Notes under the pieces: model-generated
Database searches by the model: none
What the model was told of the DNA's origin: nothing
The model's input: the letters and a program-made list of their open reading frames with translations, nothing else
NCBI GenBank assembly: GCA_045590755.1
Contig: JAZNRP010000043.1
Location: 1 to 21,325, forward strand
Direction of reading: 5' to 3'
Length of the DNA stretch: 21,325 bases
DNA from: SIG565 sp045590755
Lineage (GTDB): Bacteria > Bacillota > Clostridia > Oscillospirales > Acutalibacteraceae
Position numbers and translations under genes: made by a program
Shown here: in pieces, positions 7,550-15,943 of the stretch
Layout of the letters: the number at the start of each line of letters is the position of its first letter
Position numbering within the stretch: position 1 is the stretch's first letter

Positions 7550-8449
7550 ATGAACAGAAAAAATCAAATTATAGGCAATATAGCCGCACTTATTCCAAAT
7601 ATAATATTCGGATTCAGCTTTCTTTTTTCTAAAATTGCGCTCGGCTTTGCCCATCCGTTAATAATATTATCGGTGCGTTTTACGGTAGCGTTTACCACAC
7701 TGAACATCTTGTGGGCATTCGGTGTGGTAAAAATAAATTTTAAGGGGAAAAAGACAGGTAAAATACTGCTTATGGCGGTATGTCAGCCGCTTTTGTATTT
7801 CATATTTGAGCTGTATGGAATCGGAAATACTTCAAGCGGCGTTTCGGGTGTTATAATATCTTTAGTACCAATAGCAGTAATTATTATTTCATCTATATTT
7901 CTGCGTGAAGCGCCTACTATTCGCCAGACAGTGTTTTTGGCGGTTTCCTTAATAGGATTAGTGGTTATAAGTATTGCTTCAAATAATCAGGGCAAAAATA
8001 CTTTTATCGGCATTATGCTTTTACTTGGCGCAGTTTTATGTGCGGCAGGTTTTAATATTTTAAGCCGCAGTGAAGCCGAAAAATTCTCACCTGTGGAGCG
8101 CACCTATATGATGTTTTTTGTCGGTGCTGTAGGGTTTAATGTAATTTCAGGCGTGGCACTCGGCAAAAATTATTTAACAGAACTACATAAAGCGGCAGTG
8201 TCGTACGAGTTCTGGTTAGCTATAGCATATTTAGCGGTGCTTTCAAGTGTGGTTGCATTTTTAGTTTATAATTATGCCACAACCAAAATTTCGGCAATAC
8301 GCGCCGCGTCCTATTCAAATGTAATAACGGTGGTGTCTGTGCTTGCAGGTGTCTTAATACTGGGGGAAAGCCTGACAATCACACAAATAATTTGCTGTAT
8401 GCTCATAATCGTGGGCGTATACGGCGCCAATAAAATAAAACAAAAATAA
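7550..8449 (+). CDS. EamA/DMT-family transporter
   Basis: A roughly 299-residue integral membrane protein with about ten hydrophobic helices arranged as two EamA repeats (about residues 10-140 and 150-295). Typical motifs are NIIFGFSFLFSKIAL near the N-terminus, SSGVSGVIISLVPIAVIIIS at the end of the first repeat with LREAPT following, and VVAFLVYNYATTKISAIRAA plus LILGESLT in the second. The family exports or takes up small metabolites such as amino acids or purines; the substrate cannot be assigned. ATG 7550 is preferred, with GAAAAGAG at 7537-7544 as a weak ribosome binding site; in-frame TTG 7523 and ATG 7535 have none. Confidence 0.85.
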   Translation: MNRKNQIIGNIAALIPNIIFGFSFLFSKIALGFAHPLIILSVRFTVAFTTLNILWAFGVVKINFKGKKTGKILLMAVCQPLLYFIFELYGIGNTSSGVSGVIISLVPIAVIIISSIFLREAPTIRQTVFLAVSLIGLVVISIASNNQGKNTFIGIMLLLGAVLCAAGFNILSRSEAEKFSPVERTYMMFFVGAVGFNVISGVALGKNYLTELHKAAVSYEFWLAIAYLAVLSSVVAFLVYNYATTKISAIRAASYSNVITVVSVLAGVLILGESLTITQIICCMLIIVGVYGANKIKQK

Positions 8450-8453
8450 AAAC

Positions 8454-8490
8454 ACCCTTTTATAGATTAGCTTCTATAAAAGGGTATTTA
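8454..8490. terminator. Bidirectional terminator between convergent genes
   Basis: ACCCTTTTATAGA (8454-8466) pairs perfectly with 8473-8485 across a six-base loop. T-rich sequence follows on the plus strand and A-rich sequence precedes it, so it can stop transcription of both the transporter and the convergent glycosyltransferase operon. Confidence 0.8.
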
Positions 8491-8491
8491 T

Positions 8492-9247
8492 TTACATAAA
8501 TTTTTTAAGTCCTGCAAGTCCCCAACGCAGAGTGTTTATTATTGCTTCAAAAAAGCCTTCCTTTAAGTAGCTTCTATAGAACTTAAACTGCTTTCCTATA
8601 AGCTTGTATTTTTTGCCCGTTGTAGAGCCCGCAAATACGCGATACTCTGCCAATATTTCATCATTTCCGTAGGCTTTATCTTCAAGCGCTACAATGTCAT
8701 ACCAGTATGCATAGTCGTCACGAAGACTTTTAAGCTCTTCTCTTAAATAAATCTTGCCGTGTCTTTTAGTATCGTAAAGACCCGAAAGGCAGCCTATCTG
8801 ATTCATCACCTTCATATCACGGGTGGTAATAACCGGCTTTGCTATGACAGGGCGGAGAATAGGCTTGGAAGCCTCATCAATAGGACTGTAGGAACAGTAA
8901 ACACATACTGCATCGTTTTTCTCCATAAAAGCAGTCTGCTTTGCTAAAAATTCGGGATGCCATAAATCATCAGCATCCAAAAGCGCAATATAGCGGCCTT
9001 TTGCTTCCCGTATACCGTTGTTTCTGGCTGCTGCAGAGCCTGCATTTTGCTGTTTTATAAGACGAATTCTCGGCTCGGTTTCCATATATGAAGTCACAAT
9101 CTCTGCAGAGTTGTCTTTAGAGCCGTCGTCTATAATAATCATTTCCCAGTCGGTATATGTCTGTTTTATAACCGAGTCGATTGTCTGGCTTATATATTTT
9201 GCGCCGTTGTAGCAGGGGGTGATTATAGATACTGTTTTATTATTCAT
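8492..9247 (-). CDS. GT2-family glycosyltransferase
   Basis: A 251-residue cytoplasmic, GT-A-fold enzyme that would transfer a sugar from a nucleotide donor to a lipid-linked or other acceptor. The N-terminus SIITPCYNGAKYISQTIDSV is the classic GT2 opening, followed by WEMIIIDDGSKDNS (nucleotide-binding Asp), NAGSAAARNNGI and the metal-binding DxD-type motif LLDADD near residue 92. The C-terminal part (YRVFAGSTTGKKYKL, then FYRSYLKEG) matches polysaccharide GT2 enzymes of the WcaA type. There is no transmembrane helix. It starts two bases after the stop of the upstream sugar transferase gene, so the two are coupled. Donor and acceptor sugars are unknown. Confidence 0.85.
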   Translation of the reverse strand: MNNKTVSIITPCYNGAKYISQTIDSVIKQTYTDWEMIIIDDGSKDNSAEIVTSYMETEPRIRLIKQQNAGSAAARNNGIREAKGRYIALLDADDLWHPEFLAKQTAFMEKNDAVCVYCSYSPIDEASKPILRPVIAKPVITTRDMKVMNQIGCLSGLYDTKRHGKIYLREELKSLRDDYAYWYDIVALEDKAYGNDEILAEYRVFAGSTTGKKYKLIGKQFKFYRSYLKEGFFEAIINTLRWGLAGLKKFM

Positions 9248-9249
9248 AT

Positions 9250-10659
9250 TTATTCGCCTTTCTCATCGTGACGGATGTCCTTAAGTAATTCTTCTGCCCG
9301 CTTCTCGTTTGCAGTCGCAATGTCAATACCTTCGGTGCTTTCCTTTTTAAAGATAATACGAATGGTCATTAAAATAAGCTTGATATCTAAAAGCAGAGAG
9401 TTGTTTTCAATATACATCATATCAAGTCTTAACTTGTCATAGGGTGTTGTATTGTATTTACCGTAAATCTGTGCATAGCCTGTAAGTCCGCCCTTTACTT
9501 TGGTGCGGTAGGTAAATTCGGGAGTTACCTTGCAGAATTCATCAATATAGCTCTGACGCTCGGGACGGGGACCTACAATGCTCATATCTCCCTTAACTAT
9601 GTTGAGAATTTGCGGAATCTCGTCCAGTCTGCACATACGGATAAAGGCGCCAACCCTTGTAATTCTCGGGTCACGGCTGGATGCCAACTGCGGCACGCCG
9701 TTTTTCTCGGCATCAACTATCATACTTCTGAATTTAATTATATTAAAGGGGCGTCCGTCGAGTGTTACACGCTCTTGTTTATAGAATACAGGACCGCCGT
9801 CTTCTAATTTTATAGCAATTGCCACGATAAGCATTATGGGCAATGCGACAAGCAAGGCGGGAATACAAATAATTAAATCAAGTGCGCGCTTCAAAAAGCT
9901 TTGCGCGGGTGTAAGTCCTGCCCCCTTAACCAATAAAAGCGGAGTATCAAAAAGATTTATTTTAGATGCGCCGCGTACCACAATATCGGTAAGCTTAGGG
10001 GTTAAGTATGCTGAGATTTTATTCTGATAACAGAATTTCAAAATATCATTTCTAATGCCTGATGGAACATCGTTTATAATTACGGCATCAAAGTCGCGTA
10101 TCTGCTCACAAATGCTATCAAGCCCCGCATCGATAGAAATGAGCTTGGAAATATTATATTTATCAGGGCGGGTTTCCATTTTGAATTTCAGTGTTACAGC
10201 GTCATTACGCCCGAAAATCATTGCTAAATTTTTTGGGGCATACAGCTTGTGGTAAATGGCATTGAATATTATTATACAAACTGCGGCAACAATAAATTCA
10301 ATAACCGTAAGCATTAAAATCGGCATAGGCGAAATAACGGTATTAGCAATTAAGCAAAGCTGCCAGAAGGTAATAAAGTTTGTAATTAATAGCGCGAGTA
10401 GCTGTGACAGCAGAACATCGGCAACACGCAGATGTCCGAACTTAAAGCCGTCCATACCAAAGAATAGTCCCATTACAAGTATCATATACACGCCCGAAAG
10501 CACATATTTACCGTTATAAAAATAGTCGGGGAAGAGTGATGCATCATACCCGTTACGCCATACAAAATAATAAATTACGGCAAAAATCACTATTTCCAAA
10601 AGGCTTTCGATTGTTCGTATAAAACTTTTCATACTTTCAAGCTTTTTAAATTTATTCAT
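9250..10659 (-). CDS. Polyprenyl-phosphate sugar-1-phosphate transferase (WcaJ/CpsE type)
   Basis: A 469-residue membrane enzyme that would load the first sugar-phosphate onto undecaprenyl phosphate and so start synthesis of an exopolysaccharide or glycan. Four N-terminal helices (about residues 15-140) are followed by a CoA-binding-like cytosolic domain (about 150-255), one more hydrophobic helix (RALDLIICIPALLVALPIML) and the catalytic bacterial sugar transferase domain. Key motifs are FNIIKFRSMIVDAE, RLDEIPQ, GDMSIVGPRPER and KGGLTGYAQIYGKYN. ATG at 10659 is chosen because AAGGAG stands just before it; the longer frame from 10701 would begin in the -10 box. Cotranscribed with the GT2 gene. 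The sugar transferred is not evident. Confidence 0.88.
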   Translation of the reverse strand: MNKFKKLESMKSFIRTIESLLEIVIFAVIYYFVWRNGYDASLFPDYFYNGKYVLSGVYMILVMGLFFGMDGFKFGHLRVADVLLSQLLALLITNFITFWQLCLIANTVISPMPILMLTVIEFIVAAVCIIIFNAIYHKLYAPKNLAMIFGRNDAVTLKFKMETRPDKYNISKLISIDAGLDSICEQIRDFDAVIINDVPSGIRNDILKFCYQNKISAYLTPKLTDIVVRGASKINLFDTPLLLVKGAGLTPAQSFLKRALDLIICIPALLVALPIMLIVAIAIKLEDGGPVFYKQERVTLDGRPFNIIKFRSMIVDAEKNGVPQLASSRDPRITRVGAFIRMCRLDEIPQILNIVKGDMSIVGPRPERQSYIDEFCKVTPEFTYRTKVKGGLTGYAQIYGKYNTTPYDKLRLDMMYIENNSLLLDIKLILMTIRIIFKKESTEGIDIATANEKRAEELLKDIRHDEKGE

Positions 10660-10703
10660 TTTATTACTCCTTAAATTTCGGGAGAAATTTTTTATTCTCA
10701 TAT

Positions 10704-10731
10704 ATTATACCATATTTATTTAATTTTTCAA
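10704..10731 (-). promoter_or_regulatory. Promoter of the sugar transferase operon
   Basis: On the minus strand, TTGAAA (10731-10726), 16-base spacer, TATAAT (10709-10704). It lies 45 bases before ATG 10659 and is back-to-back with the DUF4432 promoter at 10770-10798. Confidence 0.75.
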
Positions 10732-10769
10732 CCATATTAGCGGTTTTTGTCGATATGTACAGATGTTAC

Positions 10770-10798
10770 TTGAATAAAGGCAAGAATTAATGTATAAT
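10770..10798 (+). promoter_or_regulatory. Promoter of the DUF4432 gene
   Basis: TTGAAT (10770-10775), 17-base spacer, TATAAT (10793-10798). GAGGTGG (10806-10812) follows before ATG 10819, so the leader is about 14 bases. Confidence 0.75.
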
Positions 10799-10818
10799 AC
10801 CGTTAGAGGTGGTAAAGC

Positions 10819-11796
10819 ATGAAAGAAATTGAAAGAAGCGGGTATATTTGTCATCCCGGGCAGCTGTATTCGGTGCGTCGTGTAACAGTACAGGAAGGCA
10901 AGGCTAAGGGAACCGATATTATTGAAATAGCTACCTTTGACGGATTACAGGTAGAAATTTTGCCCGATACGGGACTTGATATAGGGCAGGTGCGCTTTAA
11001 GGGTGTTAATATGACCTTTATAAGCCGTAACGGTTATGACAGTCCGGCTAATATTAATCCCTATGAAATGGAATTTTTAAACACCTTCCCAGGTGGAATG
11101 CTTTACACCTGCGGTCTTCGTACAACGGGTGGCGCACACAGAGATGGGGACGAGTGGCAAACACAGCACGGTCGTTACCACGGTATTGCCGCCGAAATGA
11201 TTTCTATAGATGAAGATGATGAAAACATAATTGTAAAAGGCACTGTAAGAGAAACCGCATTATTCGGTTATACGCTTGAACTAAAGCGTACCATAAAAAT
11301 TAAAAAGTTCGGTGCAGAAATAAAGGTGTCGGATGAAATTACAAATAAGGGCTTTAATGATGAAGAATATGCTGTACTGTATCACTGCAATTTCGGTTAC
11401 CCTTTAATTTCGGCAGAAGCGCGGCTTGAATTACCCGAAAACCGTAAAACAACTGCCAGAACACCCTTTGCTGTTACGGGCTTAGGAAAAGAAACCACAT
11501 TTTCTGAGCCTATAGTGGGCGAAGAAGAAAGGGTATTCTTCCACGAAAATATGGAAAAGACGGCGTCAATAGTGAATGAAAGTATAAAAACCCGTCTTAA
11601 TATGACCTGGTCGGACACCCTACCAATACTCGCTCACTGGAGAAGTATGGCAAGTGGCGACTATGTATGCGCCCTTGAACCGAGCAATAACTACATTATG
11701 GGTAGACGGTATGAAAGAGAAAACGGCACACTAAAGGTATTAAAGCCAAATGAAACAGTAAAAACCCAGCTTACATTTTCTTTTCTTTCAATTTAA
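10819..11796 (+). CDS. DUF4432 / aldose-1-epimerase-like protein
   Basis: A 325-residue cytoplasmic protein of the galactose-mutarotase-like (DUF4432) superfamily. Family-like segments are VEILPDTGLDIGQVRFKGVNMTFIS near the N-terminus, FPGGMLYTCGLRTTGG in the middle with a following HGRYHG, and LYHCNFGYPLI about residue 190, which supplies the His/Asn region of the active cleft. LEPSNNYIMGR near the C-terminus is also typical. Members bind or epimerise sugars and often sit in sugar-utilisation loci, but this one stands alone between its own promoter and a terminator, so the substrate is unknown. Ribosome binding site GAGGTGG and ATG 10819 leave no start ambiguity. Confidence 0.82.
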   Translation: MKEIERSGYICHPGQLYSVRRVTVQEGKAKGTDIIEIATFDGLQVEILPDTGLDIGQVRFKGVNMTFISRNGYDSPANINPYEMEFLNTFPGGMLYTCGLRTTGGAHRDGDEWQTQHGRYHGIAAEMISIDEDDENIIVKGTVRETALFGYTLELKRTIKIKKFGAEIKVSDEITNKGFNDEEYAVLYHCNFGYPLISAEARLELPENRKTTARTPFAVTGLGKETTFSEPIVGEEERVFFHENMEKTASIVNESIKTRLNMTWSDTLPILAHWRSMASGDYVCALEPSNNYIMGRRYERENGTLKVLKPNETVKTQLTFSFLSI

Positions 11797-11806
11797 AGCT
11801 TAAATT

Positions 11807-11838
11807 AAAAACAGAGCAGAAATTTCTGCTCTGTTTTT
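11807..11838. terminator. Intrinsic terminator after the DUF4432 gene
   Basis: A perfect 32-base palindrome (11807-11838) centred at 11822/11823: AAAAACAGAGCAGAAA and its complement, ending in a run of five T. The symmetric A and T runs allow action on either strand. Confidence 0.8.
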
Positions 11839-11877
11839 GTATATATCTGTCGGTTGTACAAAAGATAAAAACGGTGA

Positions 11878-13023
11878 ATGAAAATTTTTGATATATTGGA
11901 TTTAAATGCATTAGAAAAAGACTATAAATACCTGTATGAAAATGCCGAAGTTGGATTTGCGCTTACAAAAACAAAAGAATATGTGCACAAAAGACTTGCT
12001 GAAATGGGTATTACGGCAAAAAAATGCGGAAGATGCGGTCTGACAGCGCTAATAGGCGACAAAACGGCCACAAAAACAATTCTTCTTCGTGCCGATATGG
12101 ACGCGCTTAATATTGAAGGTAAAGGTGTAATGCACGCTTGCGGACACGCTATGCATACCGCAATGCTTTTATCAGCGGCAGGTGTTTTAAAAAATCCCGA
12201 ATATACAAAGGGCGCAAGGGTCCGTCTTATGTTTCAACCCGCTGAAGAAATTTTAGAAGGCTGTAAAGATATGATTGAAAACGGTGTAACGGACGATGCC
12301 GATGCCGCATTTATGATTCATGTAACAAGCGGCACCAACTACCCGACAGGAACTGTGATTTTTGCATCTACGGGCGAAATTGCGCCGTCGGCAGATTTTT
12401 TTAATATAGAAATTGAGGGTAAAGGGTGCCACGGTGCCGAGCCGCACTTGGGGCGCAGTCCTATAACCGCGGCGGCAAATATTATACAAACGCTCGAAAA
12501 TATATCTTCTTATGAGTTGCCCATAAACGACTCTGCAGTTATAACTATTGGAAAAATTGTTAGTGGCAATGCGGCAAATGCTATTCCGTCAAAACTTTTA
12601 ATGTCGGGTACCGCAAGGGCATACAGTAAAGAAAAACAGGACTATGTTAAAGATAGAATTGTTTCTATAACCGAGAATGTTTGCCGTGCTTTAGATGTTG
12701 TAGGCAAGGTTAGTTTTACTTCGGGATGTCCACCCTTTAAAAATGATGAGAAAATGCTTACAGTAGCAGTAACTGCGGCAGAAAAAACACTTGGAAAGGA
12801 TAGAGTGGTTCAGCTATCTGAAGGGGTAAAGGGCGGCGGCAGTGAAGACTTTTCGTATGTTAGTTGTAAAGTGCCAACCGCCATGGCGCTTTTATCGGCA
12901 GGAGACATTAAAAGTGGCTATGAATACCCACTGCACAACCCAAATGTAAAATTCGATAAAGCAGCGCTTCCTTACGGCGCCGCGCTTATGATAAGTGTTG
13001 CAAGGGAATTCGGTAAGCGGTAA
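11878..13023 (+). CDS. M20-family metallopeptidase / amidohydrolase
   Basis: A 381-residue probable two-metal amidohydrolase of the M20D (hippurate hydrolase / N-acyl amino acid deacetylase) type. Metal-binding features are HACGHAMHTAML (Cys and His of CGH), FQPAEEILEGC (catalytic glutamates), the His in MIHVTSG, and a C-terminal LHNPNVKFD, preceded by the family motif GGSEDFSY. The dimerisation/lid domain is about residues 180-290 (GKGCHGAEPHLGRSPI). The Asp usually found in CGHDxH is Ala here. Start ATG 11878 fits the family N-terminus, but no strong ribosome binding site or promoter precedes it. The gene stands alone between two terminators. Confidence 0.85.
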   Translation: MKIFDILDLNALEKDYKYLYENAEVGFALTKTKEYVHKRLAEMGITAKKCGRCGLTALIGDKTATKTILLRADMDALNIEGKGVMHACGHAMHTAMLLSAAGVLKNPEYTKGARVRLMFQPAEEILEGCKDMIENGVTDDADAAFMIHVTSGTNYPTGTVIFASTGEIAPSADFFNIEIEGKGCHGAEPHLGRSPITAAANIIQTLENISSYELPINDSAVITIGKIVSGNAANAIPSKLLMSGTARAYSKEKQDYVKDRIVSITENVCRALDVVGKVSFTSGCPPFKNDEKMLTVAVTAAEKTLGKDRVVQLSEGVKGGGSEDFSYVSCKVPTAMALLSAGDIKSGYEYPLHNPNVKFDKAALPYGAALMISVAREFGKR

Positions 13024-13054
13024 AAAAGCAGGGTTTAAACCCTGCTTTTTGTTT
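13023..13054. terminator. Intrinsic terminator after the M20 gene
   Basis: A perfect palindrome, AAAAAGCAGGGTTT (13023-13036) with its complement 13037-13050, then more T. It begins right at the stop codon of the M20 gene. Confidence 0.85.
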
Positions 13055-13058
13055 TATG

Positions 13059-13087
13059 TTGCAAAATATGACTGTATTTGATATAAT
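13059..13087 (+). promoter_or_regulatory. Promoter of the dehydrogenase-cytidylyltransferase fusion
   Basis: TTGCAA (13059-13064), 17-base spacer, extended -10 TGA-TATAAT (hexamer 13082-13087). Confidence 0.75.
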
Positions 13088-13118
13088 AAAGTAGTATTTG
13101 ACCGAAAGGGGAATTTTT

Positions 13119-14258
13119 ATGTTAAAGGCAGTTGTTGTAGGCGGCAGTAACGGCATAGGTCTTGCAATTACAGAGCAACTTATAGCTGACGGTTACTATG
13201 TCTACATTCTTGATAAAAGCAGACCCGACAGAGAAATTAAAGAAAACGGTTCTTACATATATTGTAATCTTTTGGAGCTTGATGAGAGTGCAATTGAAAA
13301 GCTTGCAGAAGATAAAGAAATTAAGTTTCTTATGCTGACAGCAGGCTTTGGCTATGTTACTGGCTTTGAAAATCTGCACAATGCCGAAATTGATAATCTT
13401 TTGACTGTTAACACCACAGCCACCATAAAAATTATCAAAATGTTTTATGAGCGTATAAAGGGTGAAGAAGATTTTTACTGTGCTTTTATGGGCTCTATTG
13501 CGGGGCTTGTAAGCTCTCCGCTATTTTCGGTTTATGCCGCATCAAAAGCGGCGCTCTGCCGTTTTGCAGAAAGCGTTAATATAGAGCTTGAAAAGTCAGG
13601 CTGTAAAAACCGTATTTTGAATGTTTCCCCCGGTTCTTTAAAGGGGACAAGGTTTAACGGCGGCGAAAATGATTTATCACAGACCGCCGATATAGCAAGA
13701 AATATAGTTAATAATGCATATAAAAGAGAAACCTTATTTATACCCGAGTATGACGGCGTTTATAAAAGAGTAATTGAAAATTACAAAAACGATGCGCACT
13801 CATTCGCTACAGACAGCTATGATTATAAGGTTAATTCGGGCAGAGTAGAGCAGAAAAGCCGCGTGTGCATCGGCTATCTGTCGGGAACCTTCGATTTGTT
13901 CCACATAGGTCACCTGAATCTTTTGCGCCGCGCTAAAAAGCAATGCGATTACCTTATTGTAGGTGTACATCCCGATGCTTCACACAAGGGCAAAGAAACC
14001 TTTATTCCTTATGAAGAGCGTCTTGAGATAGTAAGCTCTATTAAATATGTAGATAAGGCCGTAATGTCGGTGCCCGAAGACAGTGATGCCTGGAACAAAT
14101 GGCATTTTTCAAAGCTTTTTGTAGGCAGTGACTATAAGGGTAGTGAACGGTTTAAACGCTACGAAGAATTTTTTAAAGATAAAAATGTTGAAATAGTATA
14201 TTTCCCATATACAAAAGGAACAAGCAGTACCCAGCTTCGAGAAAAACTTTCAAAATAA
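13119..14258 (+). CDS. Fusion of short-chain dehydrogenase and TagD-like cytidylyltransferase
   Basis: A 379-residue two-domain protein. Residues 1-235 form an SDR domain with the NAD(P)-binding motif VGGSNGIGLA, LMLTAGFG (NNAG position), the catalytic Ser in MGSIAG and the YAASK active-site pair, then NVSPG. Residues 247-379 form a cytidylyltransferase with GTFDLFHIGHLNLL (the HxGH motif), IPYEERLEIVSSIKYVD, FVGSDYKG and the KGTSSTQLR end, closest to glycerol-3-phosphate cytidylyltransferase (TagD). The likely product is a CDP-activated alditol made by reducing a sugar or triose phosphate and then activating it; the substrate is unknown. ATG 13119 follows AAAGGGG; in-frame TTG 13098 lacks this. 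It has its own promoter and terminator. Confidence 0.85.
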   Translation: MLKAVVVGGSNGIGLAITEQLIADGYYVYILDKSRPDREIKENGSYIYCNLLELDESAIEKLAEDKEIKFLMLTAGFGYVTGFENLHNAEIDNLLTVNTTATIKIIKMFYERIKGEEDFYCAFMGSIAGLVSSPLFSVYAASKAALCRFAESVNIELEKSGCKNRILNVSPGSLKGTRFNGGENDLSQTADIARNIVNNAYKRETLFIPEYDGVYKRVIENYKNDAHSFATDSYDYKVNSGRVEQKSRVCIGYLSGTFDLFHIGHLNLLRRAKKQCDYLIVGVHPDASHKGKETFIPYEERLEIVSSIKYVDKAVMSVPEDSDAWNKWHFSKLFVGSDYKGSERFKRYEEFFKDKNVEIVYFPYTKGTSSTQLREKLSK

Positions 14259-14290
14259 AACAAGGTGTCCGACAGGACACCTTGTTTTTT
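14257..14290. terminator. Bidirectional terminator between convergent genes
   Basis: CAAGGTGTCC (14261-14270) pairs with GGACACCTTG (14275-14284) around a GACA loop, with A runs before and T6 after. It can also stop the convergent kinase operon. Confidence 0.85.
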
Positions 14291-14322
14291 GTACTAAAAA
14301 GTGTAACTTTATTTCTTCGCTG

Positions 14323-15024
14323 TTATAGTGCTTTCCAAAGTTTTTCTGCCGATGAGTAGCGTTCGTCGGGATTGACATTTGTACATTTGCGCACTATTCG
14401 GCCAACCTTCCCTTTTGCCAGTTTTTCGCTTGGGTGTTTGCCGGTAATCATTACATTAAGCAGAACACCTAATGCATATATATCTGTTCTCGCATCGCTT
14501 TGTGCCACCCCTAATTGTTCGGGCGAAGCGTAGCCGACCGTACCCATTATCACGGTATCTTTACTGGCGGTAGAAATTTTACGGGCTGCATTGAAATCTA
14601 TCAAAACAACTCTGCCGTCTTTGCTAATTACGACATTTTCGGGCTTTACATCCCTATGGATTATGCTTCGGTTATGTAAGACTGTTAATGCATAACAAAC
14701 ACTCCGCAAAACTCCACGCGCTCCCATATAGCGATATTTTCCGCTCTCCATAACTTCTGATATGGTAACGCCTTCTATAAATTCTTCAAGCACTATTTGT
14801 CCGTCATCTAAGTTTATAACATCATAAATCAGTGGCAGGTTTGCGCAATTAATATTATAAAGCTCTTCATATGCATTCAGTACTTTTTGGGAATACCGCA
14901 CAACAATATAATTGCCGAGTTTTTTGTTTTTTACTTTTAAAACCGTCCACTCGTTTTTATCACTTAGTACCGAAACCAAAGAATACGCCTTAAAAAGTTC
15001 GGTAAAATACTGTTTTTTTGTCAT
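14323..15024 (-). CDS. Small Ser/Thr protein kinase, divergent (DFN type)
   Basis: A 233-residue cytoplasmic kinase with no transmembrane or sensor region. Visible are EEFIEGVTI (hinge and alpha-D region), HRDVKPENVV (catalytic loop, about 123-132), IDFNAAR (about 142-148, with Asn in the Gly position of DFG), GTVGYASPEQ (activation/P+1 loop) and DIYALGVLL. The N-terminal lobe is odd: there is no GxGxxG loop, and the beta-3 position reads VVRY, with Arg where the VAIK lysine would be. The catalytic Asp, Asn and Mg-binding Asp remain, so activity is possible. ATG 15024 lies four bases after the upstream stop. It is the last gene of an HTH/LRR/kinase operon, and likely partners are those two proteins. 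Confidence 0.82.
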   Translation of the reverse strand: MTKKQYFTELFKAYSLVSVLSDKNEWTVLKVKNKKLGNYIVVRYSQKVLNAYEELYNINCANLPLIYDVINLDDGQIVLEEFIEGVTISEVMESGKYRYMGARGVLRSVCYALTVLHNRSIIHRDVKPENVVISKDGRVVLIDFNAARKISTASKDTVIMGTVGYASPEQLGVAQSDARTDIYALGVLLNVMITGKHPSEKLAKGKVGRIVRKCTNVNPDERYSSAEKLWKAL

Positions 15025-15028
15025 GGTT

Positions 15029-15937
15029 TTAGCCGTTCCACTCTTCATATTTGGCATCATAATATGATGCGCTGTTTTTATAATACCTATAGTTTCTATC
15101 ACTGCAATTTGCCGAACAGTGAATTGTCAATGTTCCGTTGCGTTTAGAGGTTTCGGGAAACGCATTTGTTTCGGTATAAATTGAAGTGCCTTTAAAATAA
15201 ATGTCGGTTAGATTATAGCAGTTTGCAAAAGCATTATTCCAAATAGTTTTAACCGATGACGGAACAATCACAGATTTTACTGTGTTACTGATATTATCAT
15301 CACAAAAAGCCAACGACATTATAGCTATTACCCTTTTACCGTCTAATGTTTCGGGTATTTCATATACGCCGTTTGGTGAAGCAGTTTTAACACCCGTTAT
15401 AACAACTGCGTTTTCTAAATTTGCACCAACGGAAAAATCATCGCCATACTTAGCAACACGATAAGAATATGTGACAGTTACTACTGTATCTGATGAAGTC
15501 GAAGGGGTGGAGTTGTTATCAGAATTATCACTTTCTGTTTGGTCGTCTTCGGATGAGGAACCGGTGGAAGTGCCATCAGAAGTGACGGTTTCGTGGCTGG
15601 TGTTTGACGGTACAGATGTTTCTGTGTTTTCCGACTGGTTATTTTCCGATCTATTCGGTGTAGCTTCGCTACTGCCAGTAGAATTATTAAAATTACTGCT
15701 AACAGATGAGCTCGTGAAAGTATCGTCTGCCTCCCCGGCAGTGTTGCTTTTTTGTGTGAAAAGAAATACACATAAAACAATAAGAGCCAACACTAAAACG
15801 GCGGCAAGATACACCCACCGCAAATTGTTTTCTTTCTTAGTTTCAATAGTTTGTTTTTCCTCAAACGAGGTCATACAATAAAGGCAAAAACGAGCTTTCT
15901 CTTGAATCTCCGCCTTACACTTTGGACATTTTTTCAT
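15029..15937 (-). CDS. Zinc-ribbon, single-TM, Ser/Thr-rich, LRR surface protein
   Basis: A 302-residue protein with four parts. Residues 1-25 are a zinc ribbon (Cys4, Cys7, Cys18, Cys21; CPKC and CLYC). Residues about 39-62 are one transmembrane helix. Residues about 68-150 are a low-complexity Ser/Thr/Asn/Asp linker. Residues about 152-300 are a BspA-type LRR_5 module (IPETLDGKRVIAIMSLAF, IVPSSVKTIWNNAFANCYNL). The zinc ribbon should be cytoplasmic and the LRR outside, giving a receptor-like topology. It is separated by six bases from the HTH regulator gene upstream and by four from the kinase start downstream. The most natural reading is a sensor for the kinase, but this is inference from gene order. 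Confidence 0.8.
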   Translation of the reverse strand: MKKCPKCKAEIQEKARFCLYCMTSFEEKQTIETKKENNLRWVYLAAVLVLALIVLCVFLFTQKSNTAGEADDTFTSSSVSSNFNNSTGSSEATPNRSENNQSENTETSVPSNTSHETVTSDGTSTGSSSEDDQTESDNSDNNSTPSTSSDTVVTVTYSYRVAKYGDDFSVGANLENAVVITGVKTASPNGVYEIPETLDGKRVIAIMSLAFCDDNISNTVKSVIVPSSVKTIWNNAFANCYNLTDIYFKGTSIYTETNAFPETSKRNGTLTIHCSANCSDRNYRYYKNSASYYDAKYEEWNG

Positions 15938-15943
15938 ATTTAC

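Noticed and set aside
10659..10701. Longer N-terminus for the sugar transferase starting at 10701
   Set aside because: That start lies at the -10 box of the operon promoter; ATG 10659 has AAGGAG directly upstream.
15471..15881. A 136-codon plus-strand frame opposite the LRR protein gene
   Set aside because: It mirrors the low-complexity Ser/Thr/Asp linker on the other strand, has no ribosome binding site and gives a biased Val/Ser/Glu product.
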